This document shows positions 24,853 through 32,782 of a stretch of 37,495 nucleotides of DNA, in pieces. Under the pieces are notes generated by a model. That model saw only the letters and a program-made list of their open reading frames with translations. It was not told where the DNA came from and searched no databases. The DNA is from Halorubrum sp. GN11_10-6_MGM. GTDB lineage: Archaea > Halobacteriota > Halobacteria > Halobacteriales > Haloferacaceae. A program made the position numbers and the translations under genes. The number at the start of each line of letters is the position of its first letter. Position 1 is the stretch's first letter. The stretch is taken from positions 1 through 37,495 of the forward strand of contig NZ_SGUC01000031.1 of the NCBI RefSeq assembly GCF_005435165.1. Reading direction: 5' to 3'.

Positions 24853-25881
24853 GTGACCGGGCCCCTGCCCGACGCGCCGGTCGTCCACGTCCTCGTGATC
24901 GTCGCCGCGACCGGCTTCATCTGGCTCGGGAGCGGCTGGTTAGAGGAGGCCGCCGAGACGCTCTCCGGCTACTACGGGCTCCCGGCCGTGGTCCAAGGGT
25001 CGGTCGTCGTCGCGGTCGGGTCGAGCTTCCCGGAGCTCGTGAGCGTGCTGGTCACCGCCCTCACGGGCGTCTTCGACATGGGCGTGGGCGCGCTGGTCGG
25101 GTCGGCGATCTTCAACGTCCTCGTGATCCCCGCCGCGTCGGGGCTGAGCGGCGACAGCGAGCTGGAGGCCAACCGCGCGATCGTGTACAAGGAGGCGCAG
25201 TTCTACATGCTCGCGGTGTCGGCGCTGGTCGTGACGTTCGCGCTCGCGGTCATCTACTTCCCCGTGTCGACGGACCCGATCGTCGGGAGGATGCCGCGGT
25301 CGCTCGCGGTCATCCCGCTCGGGCTGTACGGCCTGTACCTCTTCATCCAGTACCAGGACGTCGACGACGCGGCGATGGAGCGCGTGCGCGACGGGATCGA
25401 CCTCCGGCGGGAGTGGGCGAAACTGCTCGCGGGGCTCGCGGTGATCGTCGTCACGGTCGAACGGCTCGTCGCGTCGGTCGAGTCCCTCGGCGTCACCTTC
25501 GGCGTCCCTGAGTTCCTCGCCGGCGTCACGGTCGTCGCCGCGGCGACGAGCCTGCCTGACGCGCTGGTGAGCGTCCGGACCGCGCGCGAGAACCGCGGGA
25601 CGACGAGCCTCGGGAACGTCCTCGGGTCGAACACCTTCGACCTGCTCGTCGCGATCCCGATCGGCGTGCTGATCGTCGGCGAGGTCGCCGTCAACTTCTC
25701 GACGGCGGTGCCGATGCTCGGCGTGTTGACCGTCGCGACCGTGCTGCTGTTCGTCACGCTCCGGACGAGCCTCGCACTCGACGACCGCGAGTCGTACGCG
25801 CTGCTGGCGGCCTACGGGCTGTTCGTCGCGTGGGTCGTCGCCGAGAGCGTCGGGGCGACGAGCGTTCTCAAGGGAGTGTAG
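24853..25881 (+). CDS. CaCA-superfamily cation/Ca2+ exchanger
   Basis: The 342-residue membrane protein, read from a GTG start, has about ten hydrophobic segments and the two inverted alpha repeats of sodium/calcium exchangers. Alpha-1 is VAVGSSFPELVSV with GSAIFN (E61 and 83-88); alpha-2 is VAAATSLPDALVSV with GSNTFD (D236 and 258-263). Transport is of Ca2+ against Na+, H+ or possibly K+. The Glu/Asp pair (E in alpha-1, D in alpha-2) is the arrangement in K+-dependent NCKX exchangers, whereas simple NCX and YrbG proteins usually have Glu in both. The start is only 3 bp after malQ, so it is translated from the same mRNA. Why an exchanger belongs to an alpha-glucan operon is not evident. Confidence 0.9.
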   Translation: MTGPLPDAPVVHVLVIVAATGFIWLGSGWLEEAAETLSGYYGLPAVVQGSVVVAVGSSFPELVSVLVTALTGVFDMGVGALVGSAIFNVLVIPAASGLSGDSELEANRAIVYKEAQFYMLAVSALVVTFALAVIYFPVSTDPIVGRMPRSLAVIPLGLYGLYLFIQYQDVDDAAMERVRDGIDLRREWAKLLAGLAVIVVTVERLVASVESLGVTFGVPEFLAGVTVVAAATSLPDALVSVRTARENRGTTSLGNVLGSNTFDLLVAIPIGVLIVGEVAVNFSTAVPMLGVLTVATVLLFVTLRTSLALDDRESYALLAAYGLFVAWVVAESVGATSVLKGV

Positions 25882-25903
25882 CGGTTCGGGCGCGCCAGCG
25901 GCC

Positions 25904-26116
25904 TCAGTAAGAGTCCCGACCGATGATCAGGTACAGCAGCAGGCCGAGGATCGGCGCGAAGAAGACGACGAGCGCCCAGAGGACCGGCGGGTGCTCGCTG
26001 CGCGTCTGCGCGTCCGAGTACGTCCACACGATCATCGCGAGGTGGACGATGAGGAACACGAGGCTGATCAGGAGTGCGATCCCGGCGGCCGCGCCTTGGA
26101 GGAGCAACGGGGACAT
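25904..26116 (-). CDS. small two-helix membrane protein, PLD-nuclease N-terminal-like
   Basis: This 70-residue protein has two membrane helices: residues about 5-31 (LLQGAAAGIALLISLVFLIVHL...) and 46-64 (VLWALVVFFAPILGLLLYLI). The loop WTYSDAQTRSEHPPVLWA and the ending LIIGRDSY are typical of the short PLDc_N/'phospholipase D-nuclease N-terminal' proteins, which in archaea stand alone without a nuclease. Function is unknown. I chose the ATG at 26116; the much longer upstream frame lacks membrane or domain character and is not credible. It is divergent from the 26213 gene, 96 bp away. Confidence 0.8.
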   Translation of the reverse strand: MSPLLLQGAAAGIALLISLVFLIVHLAMIVWTYSDAQTRSEHPPVLWALVVFFAPILGLLLYLIIGRDSY

Positions 26117-26212
26117 GCCGATCGACAGCAGAACGCCCCGAGTGAAGTGTTTTCGGATCCCCACCGAGACGGTCGCCGAAACCGGTATTCGTGAGTAGTG
26201 CGAACGCACGGC

Positions 26213-26545
26213 ATGGTTAGCTCGGTGCGTGCGGTCGGCGTCGCAATCGAGTGTCTCGGGAGCGTCGCCCTGCTGGCGCTGTCGCGGGCCGTCGACGGCG
26301 AGGTCCGGGCGAGACCGCTCGGGGTCGGGTTCGCCGCCGGCTACTGCTACCGGCACGCGCGGGCCGCCGGCGACTGTCGCCGGTTCCGCGACCGTCCGGG
26401 CCGGACCCTCGGCGTCGCGCTGGCGTGGACGGCGCTCGGCGTCGCGCTCGACCGCTCGATAGACGATCCGGCGGCGAACCGAGCGTTCGCCGCGGGGCTC
26501 GGGCTGGGATCGGCCGGCTACTGGCTCGTACGGCGGGGCGAGTGA
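26213..26545 (+). CDS. small hypothetical membrane-associated protein
   Basis: I do not recognise this 110-residue protein. It starts at the ATG at 26213. Hydrophobic stretches lie at about 5-24 (RAVGVAIECLGSVALLAL), 35-43 with GFAAGYC, 67-81 (LGVALAWTALGVAL) and 90-105 (AFAAGLGLGSAGYWLV), with a basic loop between (CYRHARAAGDCRRFRDRPGR). A small membrane protein with two to four segments is the best description. It is rich in Arg for a haloarchaeal protein, as expected of cytoplasmic loops. It stands alone upstream of the amidohydrolase, with 91 bp between them. Confidence 0.55.
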   Translation: MVSSVRAVGVAIECLGSVALLALSRAVDGEVRARPLGVGFAAGYCYRHARAAGDCRRFRDRPGRTLGVALAWTALGVALDRSIDDPAANRAFAAGLGLGSAGYWLVRRGE

Positions 26546-26636
26546 GCGCTGGCGGCGACCCGTCGGGGCCCGGCCGGTCCCCAGTCGGTCCCGCCGGAGC
26601 CCGAACCGTTTTGATCCCGCGGCGCCCGGTGCCGGT

Positions 26637-27947
26637 ATGCGACTTCCAGTCGACGCGGACCGGCTCCGCGCGGACATCGAGGCGAACGCGGCGTTCGGCC
26701 GCGTCGAGACGGACGACCCCGAGGCGCACGCGCGAACGAACCGGACCGGTACCGAGGCGAACCGCCGGGCCAGAGACCGACTCGTCGAACGCTGCCGCGA
26801 CGCCGACCTCGACGTGACCGTCGACGCCGTCGGGAACGTCCTCGGGACGTGGACCCCCGAGAGCGCGGACCCGGACGCGGCGCCGGTCGTCTCGGGGAGC
26901 CACCTCGACAGCGTCCCCGAGGGCGGGATCTTCGACGGGCCGCTGGGCGTGTACGCCGCGCTGGAGTCGGTCCGGGCGATGCGCGACGAGGGCGTCGAGC
27001 CGGACCGCCCGGTCGGCGTGGTGAGCTTCACCGAGGAGGAGGGCGGGACGTTCGGCAACGGCCTGCTCGGCTCGACCGTCGCGACCGGCGAGCTGGCGCT
27101 CGACGACGCGCTCGCGCTGACCGACGGCGACGGGGAGACGCTCGACGAAGCGCTGGAGCGGATCGGCTACCGCGGGGGCGACGCGGTCGACGCCGTCACG
27201 CCGACCGACGGCGACGGCGCGCCGACGACGATCGATCCCGCGTCGTGGGCGGCGTTCTACGAGCTCCACGTCGAGCAGGACACGACGCTGGAGGCGGCGG
27301 GCGCGGCGGTCGGCGTCGTGACGACGATCACCGGGATCACGCACTGCGAGGCGACGGTCGAAGGCGAGGCGAACCACGCGGGCGCGACCGCGATGGGCGA
27401 GCGGACGGACGCGCTCGCGGCCGCGAGCGAGTTCGTCCTCGACGTCGAGGCCGCCGCAAACGAGGTCGTCGAGTCGTCGTCGCCGTCGGCGGTCGGCACC
27501 GTCGGATCGCTGTCGGTCGAGCCGAACGCGACGAACGTCGTGCCCGGGCGCATCGAGGCGGGCGTCGACGTCCGCGACGTCGAGGCCGCGTCGATGGAGG
27601 CGATCGTCGACGCCGCGCGCGAGTCGCTGGCGCGGCTGGAGCGCGAGCGGGGGGTCGAGACCGCGTTCGAGCGGCCGTTCGACGTCGCGCCGACGGGGAT
27701 GAGCGACCGCCTCCGCGAGGCCGCTCACGACGCCGCCGACGCGGCGGGCCGGGAGGCGATCGACCTCCACTCGGGGGCCGCCCACGACGCGATGCGGGTG
27801 GCTCGCGTCACGGACGCGTCGCTCCTCTTTGCCCCCTCGCGCGACGGGATCTCGCACAACCCGCGCGAGTGGACCGACTGGGCGGACTGCGCCGCCGCGA
27901 CGGAGGTGCTGGCGGGGGCGCTCGCGCGGGTCGCGACCGAAGAGTGA
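26637..27947 (+). CDS. M20-family amidohydrolase (N-carbamoyl-L-amino acid hydrolase/allantoate amidohydrolase type)
   Basis: The 436-residue metal-dependent enzyme belongs to the hydantoinase/carbamoylase subgroup of M20 peptidases. Visible ligands and motifs: VSGSHLDSVPEGG (H89), FDGPLGV (D100), SFTEEEGGTFGNGLLGS (130-146, E134 base and E135 ligand), ELHVEQ (H211) and LHSGAAHDAM (H383) with GISHNPREW. The dimerisation domain (about 225-340) includes VEGEANHAGATAM. Members release ammonia and carbon dioxide from N-carbamoyl amino acids or ureidoglycolate-type substrates. No hydantoinase or purine genes are near, so the substrate is open. A TTTTGATC element near 26609 may be its promoter. Confidence 0.9.
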   Translation: MRLPVDADRLRADIEANAAFGRVETDDPEAHARTNRTGTEANRRARDRLVERCRDADLDVTVDAVGNVLGTWTPESADPDAAPVVSGSHLDSVPEGGIFDGPLGVYAALESVRAMRDEGVEPDRPVGVVSFTEEEGGTFGNGLLGSTVATGELALDDALALTDGDGETLDEALERIGYRGGDAVDAVTPTDGDGAPTTIDPASWAAFYELHVEQDTTLEAAGAAVGVVTTITGITHCEATVEGEANHAGATAMGERTDALAAASEFVLDVEAAANEVVESSSPSAVGTVGSLSVEPNATNVVPGRIEAGVDVRDVEAASMEAIVDAARESLARLERERGVETAFERPFDVAPTGMSDRLREAAHDAADAAGREAIDLHSGAAHDAMRVARVTDASLLFAPSRDGISHNPREWTDWADCAAATEVLAGALARVATEE

Positions 27948-28047
27948 CCCCCCTCGACGCCGGTCGGCCCTGAGACTGGACGGCGAGACGGCGTCGGACC
28001 TCCCGCGACGGCACAACCGTTTTGCCGGTCGGCCGCGAGCGACGAGC

Positions 28048-29004
28048 GTGAGACGACCGATCGGACTCGCGTCGCTCGCGGTCGGGCTGCTCGCCGGCGT
28101 CGCCGGGACCGTCGCCGGAACCACCGACGCGCTCGCCGACTGGCCGCCGATCGGCGGGTACCCGGCGTCGACCGTCGTCGGCCGGTCGCTTCTCGTCGTC
28201 GCCGTGGTGGGGCTGGTCTACGGGAGCTACCTGCTCGCGGTCCGCGTGCTGACGCGCTCCGCGAGCAAGCGCCGAGCGCACAACGTCCGGAACCTGCTCC
28301 GCCTCTCGTTCGGGATCGTCGGGACCGTGGCGACGCTGGCGGTGGCGACGGAGAACTGGCTCGGGCTCCTCTTCTCGCTGGGCGTCATCGGCTTCGCGAT
28401 CACCTTCGCGCTCCAGCAGCCGCTGCTGTCGCTGATCGCGTGGGTGTACATCGCGGTCAAGCAGCCGTTCGGCGTCGGCGACCGAGTCCGGATCGACGAC
28501 GCGAAAGGCGACGTGATCGGGGTCGACTTCCTCGTGACGACGCTGTGGGAGATCAACGGCGAGCTGGTGACGACGAACCAACCCTCCGGTCGCGTGGTCA
28601 CCGTCCCGAACAGCGTCGTCCTCTCGTCGAACGTGGTCAACTTCGGCGGCGGGGGATCGCCGTACGTCTGGAACGAGGTCCCCGTCCAGGTCGCCTACGA
28701 GACGGACCTGGAGTTCGCGCGTTCGGTGATGATCGAGGAGGCGACGGAGATAGTCGGCCGGGAGATGGCCGACGGGATCGCCGCCTACCGCGAGGCGCTC
28801 GCGGAGACGCCCGTCGAACTGGAGGTCACCGACGGGCCGAGCGTCAACGTTCGCCAAGAGGAGTCGTGGGTGGAGCTGCGCGTCCGGTACCTCACGCACC
28901 CGCGGCGCGGCCAGCGCGTGAAGAACCGGCTGTACGAGCGGATCCTAACCCGGTTCAACGAGAACCCGGACCGCGTCGCGTTCCCGGTGAGCCGGAACCG
29001 GTGA
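28048..29004 (+). CDS. small-conductance mechanosensitive channel, MscS family
   Basis: This 318-residue membrane protein begins at a GTG (VRRPIGLASLA). Predicted membrane segments are near 8-28, 43-67, 84-102 and 105-136. The last is the pore-lining TM3, with the MscS-type Gly/Ala pattern GVIGFAITFALQQPLLSLIAW, followed by VKQPFGVGDRVRI, the usual link into the beta domain. NSVVLSSNVVNF (about 190-202) is the beta-domain signature, and the C-terminal alpha/beta domain follows. MscS channels release solutes after osmotic downshift, important for a halophile. It is a free-standing gene. Confidence 0.93.
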   Translation: MRRPIGLASLAVGLLAGVAGTVAGTTDALADWPPIGGYPASTVVGRSLLVVAVVGLVYGSYLLAVRVLTRSASKRRAHNVRNLLRLSFGIVGTVATLAVATENWLGLLFSLGVIGFAITFALQQPLLSLIAWVYIAVKQPFGVGDRVRIDDAKGDVIGVDFLVTTLWEINGELVTTNQPSGRVVTVPNSVVLSSNVVNFGGGGSPYVWNEVPVQVAYETDLEFARSVMIEEATEIVGREMADGIAAYREALAETPVELEVTDGPSVNVRQEESWVELRVRYLTHPRRGQRVKNRLYERILTRFNENPDRVAFPVSRNR

Positions 29005-29189
29005 CGACGGGACGGGGCGCGCCCGCCGTTCGCGGACGGCCCGGCGCAGTGAAGTATAAGTACGGTCGTGGCGCCCGGCGCGGACGTGAGCGTTCGCGCT
29101 GGCGGTGAGGGTAGATCAGAACGAAGCGGCCGCACAAGCAGTTTTCAGGCGTTTTTGGCGCGATATCGTCGGGCACAATAGTAGGCAGA

Positions 29190-29198
29190 TTTATATAC
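29190..29198 (+). promoter_or_regulatory. candidate TATA box of the second TFB gene
   Basis: TTTATATAC is the strongest AT element in the 276-bp gap. It is 83-91 bp before the ATG at 29281, so it would give a leader of roughly 60 nt, unlike the leaderless pattern elsewhere. A weaker GTATTTT at 29249-29255 is at leaderless distance, so two starts are possible. Confidence 0.45.
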
Positions 29199-29280
29199 TC
29201 TCGGAACTAACTACACGTTAACAGACTGGCGATTCGCGGACCTCGCTGTATTTTCGCCGGGGGATCGTCGGAGTAGACCC

Positions 29281-30333
29281 ATGACAGAGATAGAGACCTA
29301 CAGCGACGGCGGCACGGAACGGGAACGACGGGCGGACTCACGGGACGCGTCCGCGAGCGGAGAGCGCGCCCGGGCGAGGGCGTCGGAGTCGTCCGGCGAC
29401 GAATCGACGGCGGCGAGCGAGCGCGGACGCGAGCGGATCACGACCTGCCCCGAGTGCGGCGGCCGGCTCGCGACGGACACGGAGCACGGCGAGACCGTCT
29501 GTGACGACTGCGGGCTCGTCGTCGAGGAGGACTCCGTGGACCGCGGCCCGGAGTGGCGCGCGTTCAACTCCAACGAGCGGGACAGCAAGTCCCGCGTCGG
29601 CGCCCCGACGACGAACATGATGCACGACAAGGGGCTCTCGACGAACATCGGCTGGCAGGACAAAGACGCCTACGGCAAGTCGCTCTCCGGGCGACAGCGA
29701 CGTCGGATGCAGCGGCTACGGACGTGGAACGAGCGGTTCCGCACCCGCGACTCCAAGGAGCGCAACCTCAAGCAGGCGCTCGGCGAGATCGACCGCATGG
29801 CCAGCGCGCTCGGCCTCCCGGACAACGTCCGCGAGACCGCCTCTGTCATCTACCGGCGCGCACTGAGCGAGAACCTCCTCCCCGGGCGCTCCATCGAGGG
29901 CGTCGCGACCGCGGCGCTGTACGCCGCCGCCCGGCAGGTGGGGAACCCCCGGAGCCTCGACGAGTTCACGGCGGTCTCGCGGGTGGACAAGATGGAGCTC
30001 ACCCGGACGTACCGCTACGTCATCCGCGAGCTCGGGCTGCGCGTTCAGCCCGCGGACCCGACGAGCTACGTCCCGCGGTTCGTCTCGCGGCTCCACCTCT
30101 CGGAGGAGACCGAGCGCCGCGCCCGCGAACTGCTCGACGACGCCGCGAGCGCGGGGATCACGAGCGGTAAGTCGCCGGTCGGCCTCGCCGCCGCCGCCGT
30201 CTACGCGGCCGCGCTCCTGTCGAACGAGAAGGTGACGCAGAGTCAGGTGTCCGACGTTGCCGACGTCTCGGAGGTCACCATCCGGAACCGGTACAAGGAA
30301 CTGCTCGACGCGAGCGGCACCGTGAGCGCCTGA
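29281..30333 (+). CDS. tfb: transcription initiation factor IIB (TFB), copy 2
   Basis: The 350-residue protein is a full TFB: zinc ribbon C56, C59, C74 and C77 (TCPECGG ... CDDCGLV), B-reader/linker ([41 protein letters not shown]), two cyclin repeats, and a C-terminal [18 protein letters not shown] helix-turn-helix. It differs from copy 1 by a 50-residue N-terminal extension rich in Arg, Glu and Ser, by Asn/Gln changes in the linker, and by the second repeat (KMELTRTYRYVIRELGLRVQ against [19 protein letters not shown]). Changes of this kind are expected if the two factors serve different promoters, but that is inference. A tiny zinc-finger gene and the second UPF0058 gene follow in the same direction. 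Confidence 0.97.
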   Translation: MTEIETYSDGGTERERRADSRDASASGERARARASESSGDESTAASERGRERITTCPECGGRLATDTEHGETVCDDCGLVVEEDSVDRGPEWRAFNSNERDSKSRVGAPTTNMMHDKGLSTNIGWQDKDAYGKSLSGRQRRRMQRLRTWNERFRTRDSKERNLKQALGEIDRMASALGLPDNVRETASVIYRRALSENLLPGRSIEGVATAALYAAARQVGNPRSLDEFTAVSRVDKMELTRTYRYVIRELGLRVQPADPTSYVPRFVSRLHLSEETERRARELLDDAASAGITSGKSPVGLAAAAVYAAALLSNEKVTQSQVSDVADVSEVTIRNRYKELLDASGTVSA

Positions 30334-30402
30334 GCCACCGCCACAGATCGGTCCGACGCTCAAGACGAGCGTCGCGGTCGCCGATCCTCGCCGTCACTTA
30401 CG

Positions 30403-30410
30403 TTTTTAAC
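30403..30410 (+). promoter_or_regulatory. TATA box of the zinc-finger protein gene
   Basis: TTTTTAAC is centred 27 nt before the ATG at 30433 and fixes this small reading frame as leaderless. Confidence 0.6.
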
Positions 30411-30432
30411 GCCGCCGGCTGTAGGGGAAGGC

Positions 30433-30612
30433 ATGGTTGACGCGTTCGTCAGACTCGTCTGTCCGGAGTGCGGCAAGGAGTGGCAGGACAACCCCGCCGA
30501 GCTTCAGGATCTCCGGTCTAACTTCAGCTGTTCCGCGTGTCACGCGACGCGACGCCTGACGGAGTTCATGCGAACGGAACGCGACCTCGAGGCCGTCAAG
30601 CAGTTCCAGTAG
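30433..30612 (+). CDS. 59-residue zinc-finger protein (CPxCG type)
   Basis: The short frame MVDAFVRLVCPECGKEWQ... has two cysteine pairs, CPECG (residues 10-14) and CSACH (33-37), spaced as one zinc ribbon. It is followed by a helix ending in EFMRTERDLEAVKQFQ. Haloarchaea have many such 'zinc-finger microproteins', and some are needed for growth or stress responses; this one's role is unknown. A properly spaced TATA box supports expression. It lies 99 bp after the second TFB stop, so a role linked to transcription or nucleic-acid binding is plausible but only by context. Confidence 0.85.
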   Translation: MVDAFVRLVCPECGKEWQDNPAELQDLRSNFSCSACHATRRLTEFMRTERDLEAVKQFQ

Positions 30613-30802
30613 CGCTCGCCGGAGCCGAGATCCGAACAGTCTGCCGGTACGCCCGCCGCTCGGGTGCTCCTCAACCGCCTGCTTCTCGATCGGTGCTTCT
30701 CGCCGCGCAGTGACACCTGTCGCTCGCGGCACGTGCGGCGCCGGTGATGGTCAAAAACGATCCTTAACGATTTATCGAGAACACACTTCTCCGCCCCGCT
30801 AC

Positions 30803-30817
30803 TCGCGATATACGCGA
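30803..30817. promoter_or_regulatory. imperfect palindrome upstream of the second UPF0058 gene
   Basis: TCGCG-ATATA-CGCGA is a perfect 5+5 inverted repeat around a 5-bp AT centre, with near-matching flanks (ACTCGCG ... CGCGAAT). It lies about 30 bp upstream of the TATA box at 30847-30854, a usual place for an activator or repressor site. Confidence 0.4.
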
Positions 30818-30846
30818 ATAGTGTGGTAACGTGGCTCAAGATAATA

Positions 30847-30854
30847 ATATAAAC
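30847..30854 (+). promoter_or_regulatory. TATA box of the second UPF0058 gene
   Basis: ATATAAAC within an AT-rich run (AATAATATAAACC) is centred about 29 nt before the ATG at 30880. The mRNA should be leaderless. Confidence 0.65.
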
Positions 30855-30879
30855 CTCCGGTAGCAAAGGACTGGTACTC

Positions 30880-31113
30880 ATGAAGAAGCAGGAGCTCATC
30901 CATCTTCACGGTCTCCTCGCGGAGGTACGAAAACAGTGCGAGTTCTGGGACGACGACGTCGACCTCGAGGCGTACGAGGAACTGGGCGTGAAACCGACAT
31001 CGATTCACAAGTCGAAGACCGACCACAAAGCGGCCGTTTTCAAGCTGACAGAGGGAATCACTGAGCCGATGGAGTCGTCCGAATCGGAGCCGCTGGCCCC
31101 GACGGCCGACTGA
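30880..31113 (+). CDS. UPF0058 family protein, copy 2
   Basis: This 77-residue paralogue of the protein at 4519-4797 keeps the core: MKKQELIHLHGLLAEV, then YEELGVKPTSIHKSKTDHKAAVFKL. It is shorter and lacks the helical end of copy 1; instead it ends in an acidic tail with SSESEPLAPTAD. The family function is unknown. The gene has its own promoter with a palindrome upstream, so it is probably regulated separately from the zinc-finger gene. It converges with the UPF0212 gene; 146 bp separate the stops. Confidence 0.85.
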   Translation: MKKQELIHLHGLLAEVRKQCEFWDDDVDLEAYEELGVKPTSIHKSKTDHKAAVFKLTEGITEPMESSESEPLAPTAD

Positions 31114-31259
31114 GACGTTTACTGCGCACTACTCCTCGCCGACCGCCCGAACGCTGACCAGCGTCGCGACCGTTCGCCGACCGTCAACAGGCAGCCCCGA
31201 GACGGCGACCGGCGTTCGAGGCCTGTCGCCGTCCCGTCGTCGCGGCACTCGGCCCACTC

Positions 31260-31673
31260 TCAGGGGTCGGAGCCGCGACGGTCCGGCTCGGACTCCTCCT
31301 CCGCAGCCGGCGTGTCCTCCGTGCGGTCGCTCTCCGCCGAATCGATCTCGGTGACCGAAAGCACTTCCAGCGGGATATTTCGGAGGCGCTTGCCGATCTC
31401 CTTGCGCGCGACGCGGCTGGCGTGTTCGTCGCGGTCGACGTTGAACACGTCCATTCGAAGCTCCAAGGCGACGAGCGCCTCGTCGGCCGCGACGAACGCC
31501 GGGTCGAGCCGCTCGCCGCTCGGCGACGTCCGCGTCCCGGCGTCGATCTCGACGTAGTTGAGATCCGGGTTGAGCATCTCACCGGTCTTCGAGATTGCGA
31601 TCCGGACCGCCTCGTCGGCGGTGTCAACGTCGTACACCGGAACCGCGGCCTCGACGACGACTCGGCAATCCAT
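31260..31673 (-). CDS. UPF0212 (DUF555) family protein
   Basis: The 137-residue protein matches the archaeal UPF0212/DUF555 family: MDCRVVVEAAVPVYDVDTADEAVRIAISKTGEMLNPDLNYVEI, then a second alpha/beta part (SGERLDPAFVAADEALVALELRMDVFNVDRDEHASRVARKEIG) and a charged tail. No function is established. I chose the ATG at 31673 because it gives the family N-terminus and because a TTTGATAC element (31700-31707, minus strand) lies 30 nt upstream; the frame is open 11 codons further up. It lies downstream of the DNA glycosylase on the same strand, 90 bp away. Confidence 0.85.
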   Translation of the reverse strand: MDCRVVVEAAVPVYDVDTADEAVRIAISKTGEMLNPDLNYVEIDAGTRTSPSGERLDPAFVAADEALVALELRMDVFNVDRDEHASRVARKEIGKRLRNIPLEVLSVTEIDSAESDRTEDTPAAEEESEPDRRGSDP

Positions 31674-31763
31674 CACGATAGATAGTATCACGCGAACGAG
31701 TATCAAACTTCGGCCGTAAACGGATCCGAACGGCCGAGACGGCCGCCGTGCGGGAATCCCCGA

Positions 31764-32690
31764 TCACTCGCCGCCGGCGCGGAGGTAGTAGAACACGTAC
31801 GTCTGCGCGTAGCCGGCGAACTCGCCGCCGAGCCGCTCGCGGATCGCCCGGGACGTCTCGGCGTAGCTCCCGCGGTCGCACTCGGGGTAGTACTCCTCGA
31901 TCGTGGTGCGGATCCAGGTGTCCAGCGGAACGGCTTCGAGGAATCCCAGCGAGAACAGCAACACGCAGTCGGCGACCTTGTCACCGACGCCGACGAACCG
32001 AGTGAGCGACTCACGCGCCTCCTCGTAGGGGAGGTCGGCCGCCTCCAGCGGGTCCGCCTCGTCGCTCGCGACCATCTCCGCGGTCCGCTGTACGTACGGC
32101 GCGCGGTACCCTAACGAGAGGTCGCGGAGCTCTTGCTCGGTGCGCGCGGCCAGCTGCTCGGGCGTCGGAAACGCCCGGAGCGTCTCGTCGCCGAGCGCGA
32201 CCGCGTCGCCGTACGTCTCCCGGAGACGTCGCTGCATCCCGTGAATCCTCGCGACGCGCATCTGCGCCGAACAGATGAAAGATATCAGACAGGGGAAGAC
32301 GGGATCGCGCGTCAACCGCATTCCCTCGTAAGACTCGTACGCGCGCTCCAGAAGCGGGAGGTCCGGCGTGGCGTCTAAGATTGCGTCGAGGTCGTCGTCG
32401 AGGCGGAGCAGGTGCGTCAACAGCGGCTCGGCGTCCGCCGACGCCTCCCAGTGAAGCGTTCCGTCGTGGACGCCGCCTTCCTGTCGAACCCGGACCGCAA
32501 CGCGCTCGTCCGTCACGCCGGAGATCGGGTCGACGACCGTCTCGTACCACGCGTCGCCGCCGTGCGCGTGGAGTTCGGCGTACGTCTCGCCGTCCGCGCG
32601 GTTCCAGAGGTAGCTCTGGCCGCTCTCGAGGGTCGCCTGAAGGTCGAACGGTCCAGCCAGCTCGCCGACGTCGATCGCCCCGCGTTCCAT
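31764..32690 (-). CDS. ogg: 8-oxoguanine DNA glycosylase/AP lyase (OGG1 type)
   Basis: The enzyme removes oxidised guanine from DNA in base-excision repair. The 308-residue protein has an N-terminal TBP-like beta domain (PFDLQATLESGQSYLW, 14-29) and the helix-hairpin-helix/GPD region LTRFVGVGDKVADCVLLFSLGFLEAVPLDTW (229-259). K238 is the Schiff-base lysine and D257 the catalytic Asp, aligning with K249 and D268 of human OGG1. LISFICSAQMRVARI (135-149) is the helix with the OGG1-like substitution of the Asn-Asn. The arrangement is closer to eukaryotic OGG1 and archaeal Ogg1 than to AlkA. It is divergent from the SRPBCC gene. Confidence 0.9.
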   Translation of the reverse strand: MERGAIDVGELAGPFDLQATLESGQSYLWNRADGETYAELHAHGGDAWYETVVDPISGVTDERVAVRVRQEGGVHDGTLHWEASADAEPLLTHLLRLDDDLDAILDATPDLPLLERAYESYEGMRLTRDPVFPCLISFICSAQMRVARIHGMQRRLRETYGDAVALGDETLRAFPTPEQLAARTEQELRDLSLGYRAPYVQRTAEMVASDEADPLEAADLPYEEARESLTRFVGVGDKVADCVLLFSLGFLEAVPLDTWIRTTIEEYYPECDRGSYAETSRAIRERLGGEFAGYAQTYVFYYLRAGGE

Positions 32691-32782
32691 CGTCTTCGGT
32701 CAGGGTCCGGGCAGGGATGCGGGTTTCGGTCCCGAACCGCCGCCGAGGACGGGTTTTTGTCCGCCCGTCTCCTACCCGACGT

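Noticed and set aside
25904..27058. 384-codon version of the small PLDc_N-like protein
   Set aside because: Only the last 70 codons have membrane-helix character; the rest overlaps the amidohydrolase and the 26213 gene.
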